DNA of 64,000 nt from Acidovorax sp. 210-6 (GCF_010020825.1 NZ_JAACJE010000001.1:1364001-1428000); one strand, 5' to 3'. Numbered from the stretch's first letter, positions 48,860 to 57,485 are shown. The notes: generated by a model not told the origin, from the sequence alone. Numbers and translations are program-made.

Positions 48860-50476
48860 CTAAGCGGCGCCGCGGACCGTGTCGACCACCTGGCCGGCGT
48901 GCTCCACGTGCGAGCCGCGCCATGCGACATGCCCGTCGGGACGCACCAGGACCAGCGGGCGTTCGTAGGCTCTCGCCACGTCGGCCTGCTCGATGGATTC
49001 GAGGCGGAACGGAACTCCCCTGGCGGCAAAGGCCTGCGCGAGCGTGTCCGCCTCGCCCCGCAGGCCGCCGTCGAAGCACAGGAGCACGAAGGTGCGGCCG
49101 AACAGGTCGAGCGTCGAGCGGCCGTCGCTGAGCCAGACGTGGGGCGCGCGCGCGCCGGGCCGCGTCGTGGGGATGTACGTCGAGTACTCGTCCGGGGTCG
49201 GGGGCGTGCCGTCGGAAACGCAGATCGGCGAGCCCTCGTAGCGGTGGCCGATCTGCAGGCCCAGCGACTCCCACTCCACGCGCGTCGACTCGCGCAGGCG
49301 CCGGCCGAGGTCCCGGCGCACCTGCTCGCCTTCGGCGCTCAGGTCGCACACCGCCGCCGGGCTGGGCGTGTCCTGCCAGGCCCTGAAGTTCTGCGTGGAG
49401 AAGCCGATGTTGCGCTGCGCGACGGGCCGGCGCTCGGTCTCGTAGCTGCGCAGCAGGGCCGGGCCGCCCCAGCCGTTGAGGAGGCCCTCGAGCTTCCAGC
49501 CGATGTCCAGCACCTCCTGCGCCCCGGTGTTCATGCCCATGCCACCGGTCGGAGACATGGTGTGGGCGGAATCGCCCACGAGCGCGACGCGGCCCTCGAA
49601 GTAGCGATCGGCGAGCATCTCGCTGCGCCGCCAGGGGATGGCCGAATCGACCACGAACTCCACGTCGTCGCGACCGAGCGCGCGCCGGACCCAGGCGGCG
49701 GGGTCGAAGTTCGCGAGGTCCATCTTCTCTTCCGATCCGAGCACCGTCAGGCGCCAGATCTCGTTCCCGTCGACGACGGTCAGATTGCCCCACGTTCCCT
49801 CCGGGCCGACGAAGAGGTAGCGCTCGGCCGGCCCCATCTTGTGCTCGTGCACCAGTCCCGGCGCGTGGATCAGGACGTTCACCGAGTAGCTGAGCAGCCG
49901 GCCCTCCATCCTGATGCCGACCTGCTCGCGGACCTGGCTGGTAGCGCCATCGCAGCCGAGCAGGTAGTCCGCGCGGATGGTGACAGGCTCGCCCGTGTTC
50001 AGGTCGGTGACGGTCGCCGTGACGCCCTCGCCGTCCTGCTGAAGCGAGACGAAGCGGTGCTTGAACAGCAGCCTGGCCCTGGGTTCGGCGCGGGCGGCGT
50101 CGGTCAGGATGGGCTGCAGCCACAGCTGCGGGCAGCGCTGCTTCTTCTCGGGCGTCTCGGGCGGCGTGGGCGCGTCGCGCATGCTCGGGTAGCTCTCCCG
50201 ATCGAGCAGCAGCCCGTTGAGCGACGTGCAGAAGACCATCGAGAGGTCGTAGTCGTCCGGGAATCCGCAGTCGCGCACGCGCTGCGCCAGCCCCCAGCGT
50301 CGGAACAGCTCCATCGTGCGCACCGCGATCAGGCCGGTGCGCGGGTGCTCGATCGTGCCGTCGCCCTCATCCACGAGGATCGACTCGATCCCCCTCCATC
50401 CCAGCTCGATGGCCATCGACAGGCCGATGGGCCCTCCGCCCACGATCAGCACGGGCGTCTTGATCTCTGTCCCCAT
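48860..50476 (-). CDS. FAD-dependent aromatic monooxygenase
   Basis: 538-residue class A flavoprotein hydroxylase of the PHBH/MhpA type. The FAD-binding GGGPIGLSMAIELG starts at about residue 13. The NAD(P)H/FAD motif with LLGCDGATSQVRE and the GD motif VALVGDSAHTMSPTGGMGMN are intact, and a thioredoxin-like C-terminal domain follows. It is the first gene of the operon ending in hmgA-fahA. It could therefore hydroxylate a phenolic acid such as 3-hydroxyphenylacetate to homogentisate, but the substrate is inferred from context only. AGGATGAG precedes the ATG. Confidence 0.88.
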   Translation of the reverse strand: MGTEIKTPVLIVGGGPIGLSMAIELGWRGIESILVDEGDGTIEHPRTGLIAVRTMELFRRWGLAQRVRDCGFPDDYDLSMVFCTSLNGLLLDRESYPSMRDAPTPPETPEKKQRCPQLWLQPILTDAARAEPRARLLFKHRFVSLQQDGEGVTATVTDLNTGEPVTIRADYLLGCDGATSQVREQVGIRMEGRLLSYSVNVLIHAPGLVHEHKMGPAERYLFVGPEGTWGNLTVVDGNEIWRLTVLGSEEKMDLANFDPAAWVRRALGRDDVEFVVDSAIPWRRSEMLADRYFEGRVALVGDSAHTMSPTGGMGMNTGAQEVLDIGWKLEGLLNGWGGPALLRSYETERRPVAQRNIGFSTQNFRAWQDTPSPAAVCDLSAEGEQVRRDLGRRLRESTRVEWESLGLQIGHRYEGSPICVSDGTPPTPDEYSTYIPTTRPGARAPHVWLSDGRSTLDLFGRTFVLLCFDGGLRGEADTLAQAFAARGVPFRLESIEQADVARAYERPLVLVRPDGHVAWRGSHVEHAGQVVDTVRGAA

Positions 50477-50568
50477 GGGGTCTCATCCTTTCTCGTTTGG
50501 TTGGGGAAATGATCACCGGCACGCTCATCATTGTCTAATCGATATTGGAGAGAAATAGAATTCAGGAT
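50477..50568. promoter_or_regulatory. Divergent control region of the homogentisate operon
   Basis: 92 A+T-rich bases between the monooxygenase gene and the LysR gene. An inverted repeat, ATC-N11-GAT, at 50527-50543 is a candidate LysR-type operator. Confidence 0.4.
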
Positions 50569-51459
50569 ATGAATATCAAAACGTTCGACCTGAACCTGCT
50601 GCGGGTCTTCGACGCCATCTATGCCGAGCGCAATGTGTCGCGGGCGGCGAGCGTCGCGGGCCTGTCGCAGCCCGCAATGAGCAACGCGCTGCTGCGGCTG
50701 CGCAAGGCCTGCTCCGATGCGCTGTTCGTGCGGACCACCGGCGGGATGGAGCCGACGGCCCTGGCCGACGAACTCATCGGCCCGGTCCGCCAGGCGTTGG
50801 CGATCCTTCAGCAGTCGTTGGAAAGACCGAACGGCTTCGAGCCGAAGGCGTCGGAGCGCACGTTCAAGATCCTCCTGTCCGACGCGGGGGAGGGCATCGT
50901 TCTGCCGCGGCTGATCTCGGCGGTGCTGCGGGAGGCGCCGCACGTGCGCATCGAGGCGCTGCGGCGGCCCAACGACCAGTACCAGCAACTGCTGCAGAGC
51001 GGCGAGGCGGATCTCGCGATCGGCAACCTCGCCTTTCTGAAGTCGGGCTTCTACCAGCAGCGCCTGTTCGGCGATCCCTACTGCTGCCTGGCGCGCAAGC
51101 GGCATCCGTTCATCGGCCCCGGCTTCCCGCTGCAGGCGTTCCTGACGGCCCAGCACGTCGCCGTGGCCACGGGCAATGCGGACGACCTGGTGGAGCGCGC
51201 GCTCTCGAAGATGCGCGCCAAGCGCGACGTCATCCTGCGCGTGACCCACTACCACGTCGCGGCGGATGTCGTCGAGCGCTCCAACCTGGTCGTCACCGTG
51301 CCCCGCAACGCGGCGCGTAACGCCCGTGGCGTGCAGATCCTGCCGGTGCCGCTGAGCATTCCCGCGGCGGACGTGCGCCAGTTCTGGCACCGGAGGGCGC
51401 ACAAGGATCCGGCCAACCAATGGCTGCGTGGCACGCTCGCCAAGCTCGCGTTCGACTAG
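50569..51459 (+). CDS. LysR-family regulator (NodD/NahR-like)
   Basis: 296 residues. The N-terminal winged helix is FDLNLLRVFDAIYAERNVSR with GLSQPAMSNALLRLR, the pattern of the NodD/NahR/LinR branch. A ligand-binding domain follows. The ATG at 50569 gives the canonical MNIKTFDLNLL start; an upstream TTG at 50545 would add eight residues. Divergent from the homogentisate operon and so the likely regulator of it. Confidence 0.88.
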   Translation: MNIKTFDLNLLRVFDAIYAERNVSRAASVAGLSQPAMSNALLRLRKACSDALFVRTTGGMEPTALADELIGPVRQALAILQQSLERPNGFEPKASERTFKILLSDAGEGIVLPRLISAVLREAPHVRIEALRRPNDQYQQLLQSGEADLAIGNLAFLKSGFYQQRLFGDPYCCLARKRHPFIGPGFPLQAFLTAQHVAVATGNADDLVERALSKMRAKRDVILRVTHYHVAADVVERSNLVVTVPRNAARNARGVQILPVPLSIPAADVRQFWHRRAHKDPANQWLRGTLAKLAFD

Positions 51460-51712
51460 GCCCGACGGGCAGGCTTCGGGTGCGGCGGAGCCAGTGCCCG
51501 GATGCGGCCGACCCCGCTCGAACGATGCCGGCGGCGAACCGGGGCTCTCCCCGTGGCTTGAGGCTGGCTCGACGGCGAGCCGTCGTATTGCGGATGCCCA
51601 CCCATCGCGAACCGCGATCGCTGGGCAGGCGTCCCTCCGGCACCGCGCTTTGACCTTCATCAGAGGACCCGCGTATTCTTTCTTCGGCCTCCGCGACAGC
51701 TCGCTTTGCGTG

Positions 51713-51741
51713 TTGACACCTCCACCCTCGCCGGGTAACTT
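51713..51741 (+). promoter_or_regulatory. Sigma70-type promoter
   Basis: TTGACA at 51713 and TAACTT at 51736 with 17-base spacing. About 70 bases upstream of a strong Shine-Dalgarno sequence. Confidence 0.6.
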
Positions 51742-51743
51742 TG

Positions 51744-51757
51744 GTTTGGCAACTAAC
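51744..51757. promoter_or_regulatory. Operator GTTTG-N4-CTAAC
   Basis: Matches the palindrome at 43370 in 12 of 14 positions and in location, two bases after the -10 element. Suggests one repressor acts at both promoters. Confidence 0.5.
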
Positions 51758-51812
51758 AATAGCGCTGCCATTGCTGGGCAGCGCAACGAAACAACCCGAT
51801 GAAGGAGGATCC

Positions 51813-52133
51813 ATGCAGACGAAGGACCAACCCGATGCCCAGGGTCAGATGCGGCGCAGTACAGACAAGTCCTTCGCGCAGGACCGGCAAGCAGCAGGAG
51901 CGGTGCATTTCCTGAGCGCGCGGCGGCTTCCCTCCCGCGCGGACACCTCCGCCATCGGCAGCCGCGACCGGCGCGCGGCATGCGGCGCTTCGCCGCTGCG
52001 CCGCAACCACGCCAGGATGACGGGCGGGCGTTCCATGGCCGTGTGCTGGAACGTCCGGCGCTACGGCAGTCCGGACTGCGCCATCCGCAGTCCCGAGGGC
52101 AGTGCAGGCCACACACCACGGGCCTACCCATGA
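51813..52133 (+). CDS. Hypothetical small protein, uncertain
   Basis: 106 codons preceded by GAAGGAGGATCC, the best Shine-Dalgarno in the area, and by the promoter at 51713. The stop overlaps the start of the next gene (ATGA). The protein is Arg/Ala/Ser-rich with no recognised motif and no membrane segment, so it could be a translated leader, a degraded gene or noise. Its main support is the expression signals and the coupling. Confidence 0.4.
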   Translation: MQTKDQPDAQGQMRRSTDKSFAQDRQAAGAVHFLSARRLPSRADTSAIGSRDRRAACGASPLRRNHARMTGGRSMAVCWNVRRYGSPDCAIRSPEGSAGHTPRAYP

Positions 52134-52414
52134 AAAACGAGTGTCCTCCTTCGGCGGCGCAGGCCCGCACGGTGTTCGGCTTCGCCAAGCTGCCAGCCGC
52201 CTACGCGACGCTGGTGATGCCGCTGCTGCTCTCGATCCTGATGACCTTCGTGGTGTCGGCCGTGTCGACCCTGCGCAGCATCGGCCTGGCGCCCGGCTTT
52301 CTCTACATCTGGCTCAGCGCGTGGGCACTGTCATGGATCATCGCCTTCCCGACGCTGCTCTTCGCGCTGCCTCTGGTGCGCAGGGCCACCGCAGCGCTCG
52401 TGATGCGGGACTGA
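52130..52414 (+). CDS. DUF2798-type small membrane protein
   Basis: 94 residues with two membrane segments (about 22-46, PAAYATLVMPLLLSILMTFV, and about 56-82, FLYIWLSAWALSWIIAFPTL). The LxSxxMTxxVS and WxxSWxxAFPxxxxxxPxxR pattern matches the DUF2798 family of unknown function. The start overlaps the upstream stop by four bases, so it probably depends on translation of the preceding frame and on the promoter at 51713. Confidence 0.78.
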   Translation: MKNECPPSAAQARTVFGFAKLPAAYATLVMPLLLSILMTFVVSAVSTLRSIGLAPGFLYIWLSAWALSWIIAFPTLLFALPLVRRATAALVMRD

Positions 52415-52460
52415 CCGGAGGGAACCTCCTCGCCCACGCCCGCCGCGGCCGAGGGCTGCC

Positions 52461-53762
52461 TTACCGCGGAAGGTGCTGGCCCATGTACTTCGCGCGCGGC
52501 CGCAGCATGGCGCCCGTCAGGCGCTGCTCCATCGCGTGGGCGATCCACCCGCTGGTGCGCGCCAGGGTATGCAGCATCGCGCCGCTGCCATTGGGCAGAC
52601 CCATCGCCTTGCACAGGATCACGAGGGCGGCGAAGACGTTCGGGTGCTGTCCCGCCTGCCGCGCGCCGGTCACCAGCGCCTGCACCTTCGGCAGATCCGG
52701 TCCGTGCGCGCTGAGGTCGTCTACGAGCTCGAGCAGCACGGCCGAGCGCGGGTCCTCCCCATCGTAGAGGGGATGGCCGAAGCACGGCAGCTCATTGCCC
52801 TTGAAACCCGAGGCCGCCGCCAGCGGCAGGGCGTCTTCGGGCGCCAGGCCGCAGGGCAGGGCGTCGATGAGCGCCTCGACCTCCACGGCGCCCCCGACCT
52901 GCATCGGCCCGGACTGGGTCAGCATCGCCGTGGCGACGCAGGCGTGCAGGTCCGCGCCCGTCGAGGCGCAGATCCGCGCCGCGAAGGTCGGTGCCGACAG
53001 CTCGTGTTCGGCGGACATCACGAGCGCGGCGTCGATGGCCCGCACGGCATCGGGCCGATCGCCCAGGCCCAGCCCGCGGGCGACGCACTGCGCCACGAAC
53101 TCGCCGTCGCGGGGCGGGGAGAAGCGCGGCTCGGGGCCGAAGACGCCAGCCGTGCCCGCCAGCCACTGCAGCAGGCGGCGGCAGGCCGCGAAACCGGCCG
53201 CCTCCACGTCGTCCTCGGCCCGCTCGAACGCGGACAGCGAGGTCGTCAGCATCGCCAGGAGCTTGAGCGGCGTGACGTGCTCGGCCGATTGCAGCGCCAT
53301 GCGGACCAGCGACTCAGGCTGCCGGGTGTCCTGCGGGGCCGGCCACGGGACATCGCGGGTGCGCGGCAGCCCCGTCCAGATGAGCTCGCTCGCGAACTCG
53401 AACGACCGTCCGTCACGCACCAGGTCGCGCGCGAGCACCCCCCGGTAGCGTGGGCCCTGGGCGGTGAGCTCGCTGATCCACGTCTGCGCGATCGGCTCGC
53501 CGTAGCGCAGCGACTGGGAGACCTGCGGCCCGCCCGCGCGGGCGACGGCCCGGCTCCTGAGCTTCTCGACGTCGGCCTTGCGGTAAAGCTTGGCCTTCAC
53601 GCCCGGGCGCTGCTTGGTCTTGATGAGGCCGCGGCTCACGTAGGTGTACAGCGTCTCGCGGCGCACGCCGAGGATCGACATCGCTTCCGCGCTCCCGACG
53701 TATTCGACGTCATTGATCTGGCGGCGCTGGCGTGCGTTCTCGGAGCTGTTCTTGGCTGGCAT
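52461..53762 (-). CDS. Citrate synthase-like protein with N-terminal helix-turn-helix
   Basis: 433 residues. An excisionase/MerR-like DNA-binding helix-turn-helix at about residues 22-60 (SAEAMSILGVRRETLYTYVS, KAKLYRKADVEKL) is fused to a citrate-synthase domain. The two catalytic His equivalents are present (SAEHELSAPTF and CFGHPLYDGEDPR). The third catalytic residue, the Asp normally in a PNVD motif, is replaced by Phe (HPNVFAAL), so the enzyme may be inactive or altered. The ATG at 53762 has AGGAA upstream; an ATG at 53795 would add 11 residues. Divergent from the Rieske oxygenase operon and possibly its regulator, sensing an acyl-CoA. Confidence 0.85.
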   Translation of the reverse strand: MPAKNSSENARQRRQINDVEYVGSAEAMSILGVRRETLYTYVSRGLIKTKQRPGVKAKLYRKADVEKLRSRAVARAGGPQVSQSLRYGEPIAQTWISELTAQGPRYRGVLARDLVRDGRSFEFASELIWTGLPRTRDVPWPAPQDTRQPESLVRMALQSAEHVTPLKLLAMLTTSLSAFERAEDDVEAAGFAACRRLLQWLAGTAGVFGPEPRFSPPRDGEFVAQCVARGLGLGDRPDAVRAIDAALVMSAEHELSAPTFAARICASTGADLHACVATAMLTQSGPMQVGGAVEVEALIDALPCGLAPEDALPLAAASGFKGNELPCFGHPLYDGEDPRSAVLLELVDDLSAHGPDLPKVQALVTGARQAGQHPNVFAALVILCKAMGLPNGSGAMLHTLARTSGWIAHAMEQRLTGAMLRPRAKYMGQHLPR

Positions 53763-53873
53763 AGGGTTCCTACGGCTATTTATATCGATTCTCACATCGA
53801 TCTATACATAGATCAATGTATTGCCTAGTATTCGTTACGTTTACTCAACGAATCTTTTGAAAGGACGACCACG
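53763..53873. promoter_or_regulatory. Divergent control region, citrate synthase-like / Rieske genes
   Basis: 111 strikingly A+T-rich bases. They contain the palindrome GATCTAT-AC-ATAGATC at 53799-53814, an overlapping TACAT-N6-ATGTA, and two ATCGAT repeats at 53784 and 53796. A regulator dimer could bind here and control both directions. Confidence 0.6.
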
Positions 53874-55016
53874 ATGCAAGTAGCCGAACACCAACTCCTG
53901 GACCTGCGCCCCAAGTTCAAGGAGACCCGCAAGAAACTGCTCAGCGCCCGGCACCTGCCGGGCGAGGTGTACAGCTCGCCCGAGATCTACGCCATGGAGA
54001 AGGAGCAGATCTTCATGAAGTACTGGCTCTCCGTGGGACGCGTCGAGGAGATTCCCGATGTCGGCGACTACTACACCTTCCAGGTGATGAAGGAGTCGAT
54101 CGTGGTGTCCCGTCCCGCGCCCGACCAGGTCGTCGCCTACATGAACCAGTGCCTGCACCGCGGCGTGGAGATCGCCGTCGGCCGCGGCAACGCCAAGGAA
54201 TTCAGCTGCCCGTACCACGCTTGGCTCTACGACGTGAGCGGCAAGCTCGTCGTCGCGCCGGGCATGAAGGCCTCGGAGGTCGAGCTGAAGAACTGCAGCC
54301 TGCGCCAGCTTCACGTCAAGGTCTGGCGCGGCTGGATCTTCGTGAACTTCAGCGACGAGCCGATGTCTTTCGACGACTACATCGCTCCCTTCGAGCAGCC
54401 GCTGTGGTGGTTCCAGACCGACCATTGCAAGCTCGCCCAGAAGGTCGAGATCGACGTCAAGTGCAACTGGAAGTTCCTGGTCGAGAACCTGATCGACATC
54501 TACCACGTCGGCGTCATCCACAAGGGGACCTTCGGCGGCTTCGTGAAGGGCGAGCAGGTCCGCTTCAACCTGGTCGAGAACGGCGGCTGGCACACCCAGT
54601 ACGAAGCCAGGCCGCACTCGAAGTCCGGCGAGCAGGTCTTCCCGACGCTGCCCTGGGCGCAGGACAAGCCCAGCGGGATCGCCTGCAAGGCGGGCATCTA
54701 TCCGAACCTGAACCTGTCGATGCGTGCCGACAGCGTGCGCATGTGGCACATCTGGCCCATCTCTCCCACGGAGACCAAGGTCATCTGCTATCTGCTGTTC
54801 CCTGAAGGCGCCTTCTCGATCCCGAACTATGACGAGGAGATGGAGAAGTACGTGGGTTTCGTGCGCCAGATCATCGCCGAGGACGCCGTGATGGTGGAGG
54901 GCATGCAGAACACCGCGGGGTCGAAGTTCTTCCAGCCCGGCCCGATGTCGCCGCTCGAGGAGGCGCTGTATCACATGGAGAACCACTACATCGACGTGAT
55001 GACGTCGCAGGCGTAG
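53874..55016 (+). CDS. Rieske non-haem iron oxygenase, alpha subunit
   Basis: 380 residues. The N-terminal Rieske [2Fe-2S] ligands are in NQCLHRGVEIA and FSCPYHAWLYD (C-x-H and C-x2-H). The catalytic domain mononuclear iron motif is in ENLIDIYHVGVIH. The start is preceded by AAAGGACG. No beta subunit is encoded; the next two genes supply ferredoxin and reductase, making a three-component oxygenase with an alpha-only terminal component. The substrate is not identifiable; homologues act on aromatic acids, aromatic amines and quaternary amines. Confidence 0.9.
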   Translation: MQVAEHQLLDLRPKFKETRKKLLSARHLPGEVYSSPEIYAMEKEQIFMKYWLSVGRVEEIPDVGDYYTFQVMKESIVVSRPAPDQVVAYMNQCLHRGVEIAVGRGNAKEFSCPYHAWLYDVSGKLVVAPGMKASEVELKNCSLRQLHVKVWRGWIFVNFSDEPMSFDDYIAPFEQPLWWFQTDHCKLAQKVEIDVKCNWKFLVENLIDIYHVGVIHKGTFGGFVKGEQVRFNLVENGGWHTQYEARPHSKSGEQVFPTLPWAQDKPSGIACKAGIYPNLNLSMRADSVRMWHIWPISPTETKVICYLLFPEGAFSIPNYDEEMEKYVGFVRQIIAEDAVMVEGMQNTAGSKFFQPGPMSPLEEALYHMENHYIDVMTSQA

Positions 55017-55054
55017 GGCAGCGGGTGCGGCAAGACAACAATCCGGGAGACACC

Positions 55055-55375
55055 ATGGACGGTGAATGGATCAGGGTCGGCAACGTGGCCGACATCGACG
55101 AAGACGACACGCACCCGGTCGAGATCGACGGCAGGCGGGTGTGCCTCTACAACCTCGGCGGCGAGATCTTCGCCACGGACGGCACCTGCACCCACGGCGA
55201 CGCGGACCTTTCGCTGGGCATGGTGGTCGATTCCTGCCTCATCGAGTGCCCCCTGCACGAGGGCACCTTCGACATCCGAAGCGGCCGGGCGGTGGGCGCG
55301 CCGTGCACGGATCCGCTGCGCTGCCATCCGGTCAAGGTCGAGCAGGGAGTCATCTTCCTGCGGCCCGCGCACTGA
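55055..55375 (+). CDS. Rieske-type ferredoxin
   Basis: 106 residues carrying a single Rieske cluster (GTCTHGDADLSLG and ECPLHEGTFDI), as in biphenyl- and naphthalene-type dioxygenase ferredoxins. It transfers electrons from the reductase encoded next to the oxygenase encoded before. The ATG at 55055 is preceded by GGGAGA. Confidence 0.93.
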   Translation: MDGEWIRVGNVADIDEDDTHPVEIDGRRVCLYNLGGEIFATDGTCTHGDADLSLGMVVDSCLIECPLHEGTFDIRSGRAVGAPCTDPLRCHPVKVEQGVIFLRPAH

Positions 55376-55394
55376 ACGACGGCAGGGAGCACCC

Positions 55395-56597
55395 ATGGAT
55401 GTCGTCATCATTGGAGCCGGCCAGGCCGGCGCCTGGGTCGCCCGGTCGCTGCGCGAAGCGGGACATGAAGGGGGCATCACGCTCCTGGGGCGCGAGCCGC
55501 ACGCGCCCTACGAGCGGCCCCCCTTGTCGAAGGCGGTGCTCAGCGGGGCGGAAGAGCACCCGCCGGTGCTGCTCGGCCCGCAGCAGTGCGACGCGCTGCG
55601 CGTGGACTTCCGGCCCGGCGTCGAGGCCGTCGGCATCGATCGCACCGGCCACCAGGTCAGCTGCGCGGATGGCTCTGCGGTCCGCTACGACAAGCTCGTG
55701 CTGGCCACCGGAGGGCGACCTCGGGCGCTGTCGTGTCCCGGCGCCGACCTGCCCGGCGTCCATGCGCTGCGCACGATCGAGGATTGCCAGGCCATCGCCA
55801 GGAAGCTGGTGCCGGGCAACCGGCTGCTGATCGTGGGCGGCGGGTGGATCGGGCTGGAGATCGCCGCGACGGCGAGGAAGAAACAGGTCGAGGTCATGGT
55901 GCTGGAGGCGGGGCCGCGCCTGTGCGCGCGGTCGCTGCCGCCCCGGTTCTCGGCGTTCCTGCTCGACAGGCACCGCCGGGAAGGCGTCGACGTCCGGCTG
56001 GCGACGACGGTCGCGTCGATCGAAGCGGGCCGCCAGCGCGCGCTGGCCGTGGAACTGCCTGGCGGGCCGCAGGAGTTCGACGCGGTGGTGGTCGGGATCG
56101 GGCTTGCGCTCGACACCGGGCTGGCCGAGGCCTGCGGGCTCGAGGTCCGGGACGGCATCGTCGTGGACCAGGCCGGCCGCACCTCCGACCCAGACATCTA
56201 TGCCGCGGGCGACGTGGCCAACCAGCCGAACACCTGGGCGGGCGGCCGTCTGCGATGCGAGTCGTGGGCCAATGCCCAGAATCAGGCCATCGCCGTGGGC
56301 AAGGCCATTGCCGGCGGCGAGGTGGCGTACGACGAGATTCCGTGGTTCTGGTCGGATCAGTACGACCTGAACCTGCAGGTGCTCGGCGTGCCGTCGAACG
56401 AGCTCGAGGGCACCCTGCGCGGCTCCGCCGAGGAGGGGGCGTTCTCCGTGTTCCAGATCTCTGAGGGCAGGCTGCGCAGCGTGCTGTCGGTGAACGTGCC
56501 GCGCGACATCAAGGTGGCCAAGCGCTGGCTCAAGCAGGGGACCTGCCCGCCGCCGGAGGTCCTCGCCGACCGCACGGTCCGCCTGGACAAGCTCTGA
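55395..56597 (+). CDS. Ferredoxin reductase (FAD)
   Basis: 400-residue NADH-dependent flavoprotein of the BphA4/putidaredoxin reductase type. The FAD motif VVIIGAGQAGAWVARSLR is at the N-terminus, the NADH motif LLIVGGGWIGLEIAAT at about residue 150, and the second FAD motif DIYAAGDVANQ follows. The C-terminal domain matches the family (ESWANAQNQA). Third gene of the oxygenase operon, 19 bases after the ferredoxin gene. Confidence 0.93.
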   Translation: MDVVIIGAGQAGAWVARSLREAGHEGGITLLGREPHAPYERPPLSKAVLSGAEEHPPVLLGPQQCDALRVDFRPGVEAVGIDRTGHQVSCADGSAVRYDKLVLATGGRPRALSCPGADLPGVHALRTIEDCQAIARKLVPGNRLLIVGGGWIGLEIAATARKKQVEVMVLEAGPRLCARSLPPRFSAFLLDRHRREGVDVRLATTVASIEAGRQRALAVELPGGPQEFDAVVVGIGLALDTGLAEACGLEVRDGIVVDQAGRTSDPDIYAAGDVANQPNTWAGGRLRCESWANAQNQAIAVGKAIAGGEVAYDEIPWFWSDQYDLNLQVLGVPSNELEGTLRGSAEEGAFSVFQISEGRLRSVLSVNVPRDIKVAKRWLKQGTCPPPEVLADRTVRLDKL

Positions 56598-56690
56598 GCG
56601 GGCTGCTCGCGGGGCGGCCCGGTGCCGCTGCCGCCTGCAGCCCGGCCACTGGGCGCGTGCGCAGGAGGGATCGGCGCGGGAGCGCCGACG

Positions 56691-57395
56691 CTATTCGACC
56701 CGCAGCTGCGCGGCGACCATCGCGCTCAGGCTGTTCGCGAACTCATCCACGCTGATCTTCTCGGCCCGGTACTTCCAGCGCTTGACGTACCAGTCCTGGA
56801 TGACGCTCTGCAGGTGCGCCGCCAGCAGGAAGGCTTCCCGGTCGCCCATCTCGCGCACCTGCCGGATCTGCCGCGCCATGGCGGCCTGGAAATCCACCTC
56901 GGCGGCCCTGGCCACCTTGCGCTGATCAGCCTCGAGCACGCGCGACTCCATGTACACGAAATAGAACCACGGCTGCAGCAGCTCGGACATGAAGACGTGC
57001 GCCCGCAGGCTGCTGTCCAGACGCACCAGCGGCGCCAGAGACGCCTCGTCGAACCAGCGAGGGATCTCGCCGCCGATGTGCCGGATCAGGTCCTCGACCA
57101 TGGCGGCCAGGGCGTCCTTGCTCTGCAGGTAGCCGTAGAGCCCGCCCATGGACAGGCCGGTGGCCTTGGACAGGTCCCGCAGCGTCATCGCGCCGAAGCC
57201 CACCTGGTTGGCCAGCTGGAAGGAGGCCTCGAAGATGGCCCGCAGATTGGCCAGCGCCACCGGCACGCGCTTGACCGTGATGGCGTGCGCGTTGCGCGCG
57301 TACACCAGCTCCCACAGCGTGTCGGGCGGGATGGGGTTGATCCGCTTGAACTGTGCGAAGGTGAATCGGGGCTCGAGACCGAGGGACAGGGGCAT
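56691..57395 (-). CDS. TetR-family regulator
   Basis: 234 residues. About 45 residues precede the helix-turn-helix (FEASFQLANQVGFGAMTLRD and GLSMGGLYGYLQSKDALAAM). The C-terminal ligand domain resembles those of acyl-CoA-responsive TetR proteins. Divergent from the acyl-CoA dehydrogenase gene with a perfect palindrome in between. It is probably a repressor of the beta-oxidation operon released by an acyl-CoA. Confidence 0.88.
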   Translation of the reverse strand: MPLSLGLEPRFTFAQFKRINPIPPDTLWELVYARNAHAITVKRVPVALANLRAIFEASFQLANQVGFGAMTLRDLSKATGLSMGGLYGYLQSKDALAAMVEDLIRHIGGEIPRWFDEASLAPLVRLDSSLRAHVFMSELLQPWFYFVYMESRVLEADQRKVARAAEVDFQAAMARQIRQVREMGDREAFLLAAHLQSVIQDWYVKRWKYRAEKISVDEFANSLSAMVAAQLRVE

Positions 57396-57485
57396 GGCGG
57401 GAAGGCGTGGACGCGGTCGGGTGGGGGGCGGGGCAGGTTGCCCGAATTGACCGCCGGTCGGGAATGATTGTAAACTCCCTCAAAA

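Larger units (their letters stand above)
51460..51812. other. Intergenic region with promoter/operator module
   Basis: 353 bases. No gene is supported in the first 250. The rest contains a strong promoter, a palindrome and a Shine-Dalgarno sequence, listed separately. Confidence 0.5.

Noticed and set aside
47711-50512. A 933-codon plus-strand frame opposite the Bug-type and monooxygenase genes
   Set aside because: Low-complexity antisense shadow with no motif; the minus-strand genes are clear.
52461-53762. Housekeeping citrate synthase (gltA)
   Set aside because: It carries an N-terminal DNA-binding domain, its sequence diverges, and the catalytic Asp position is Phe.
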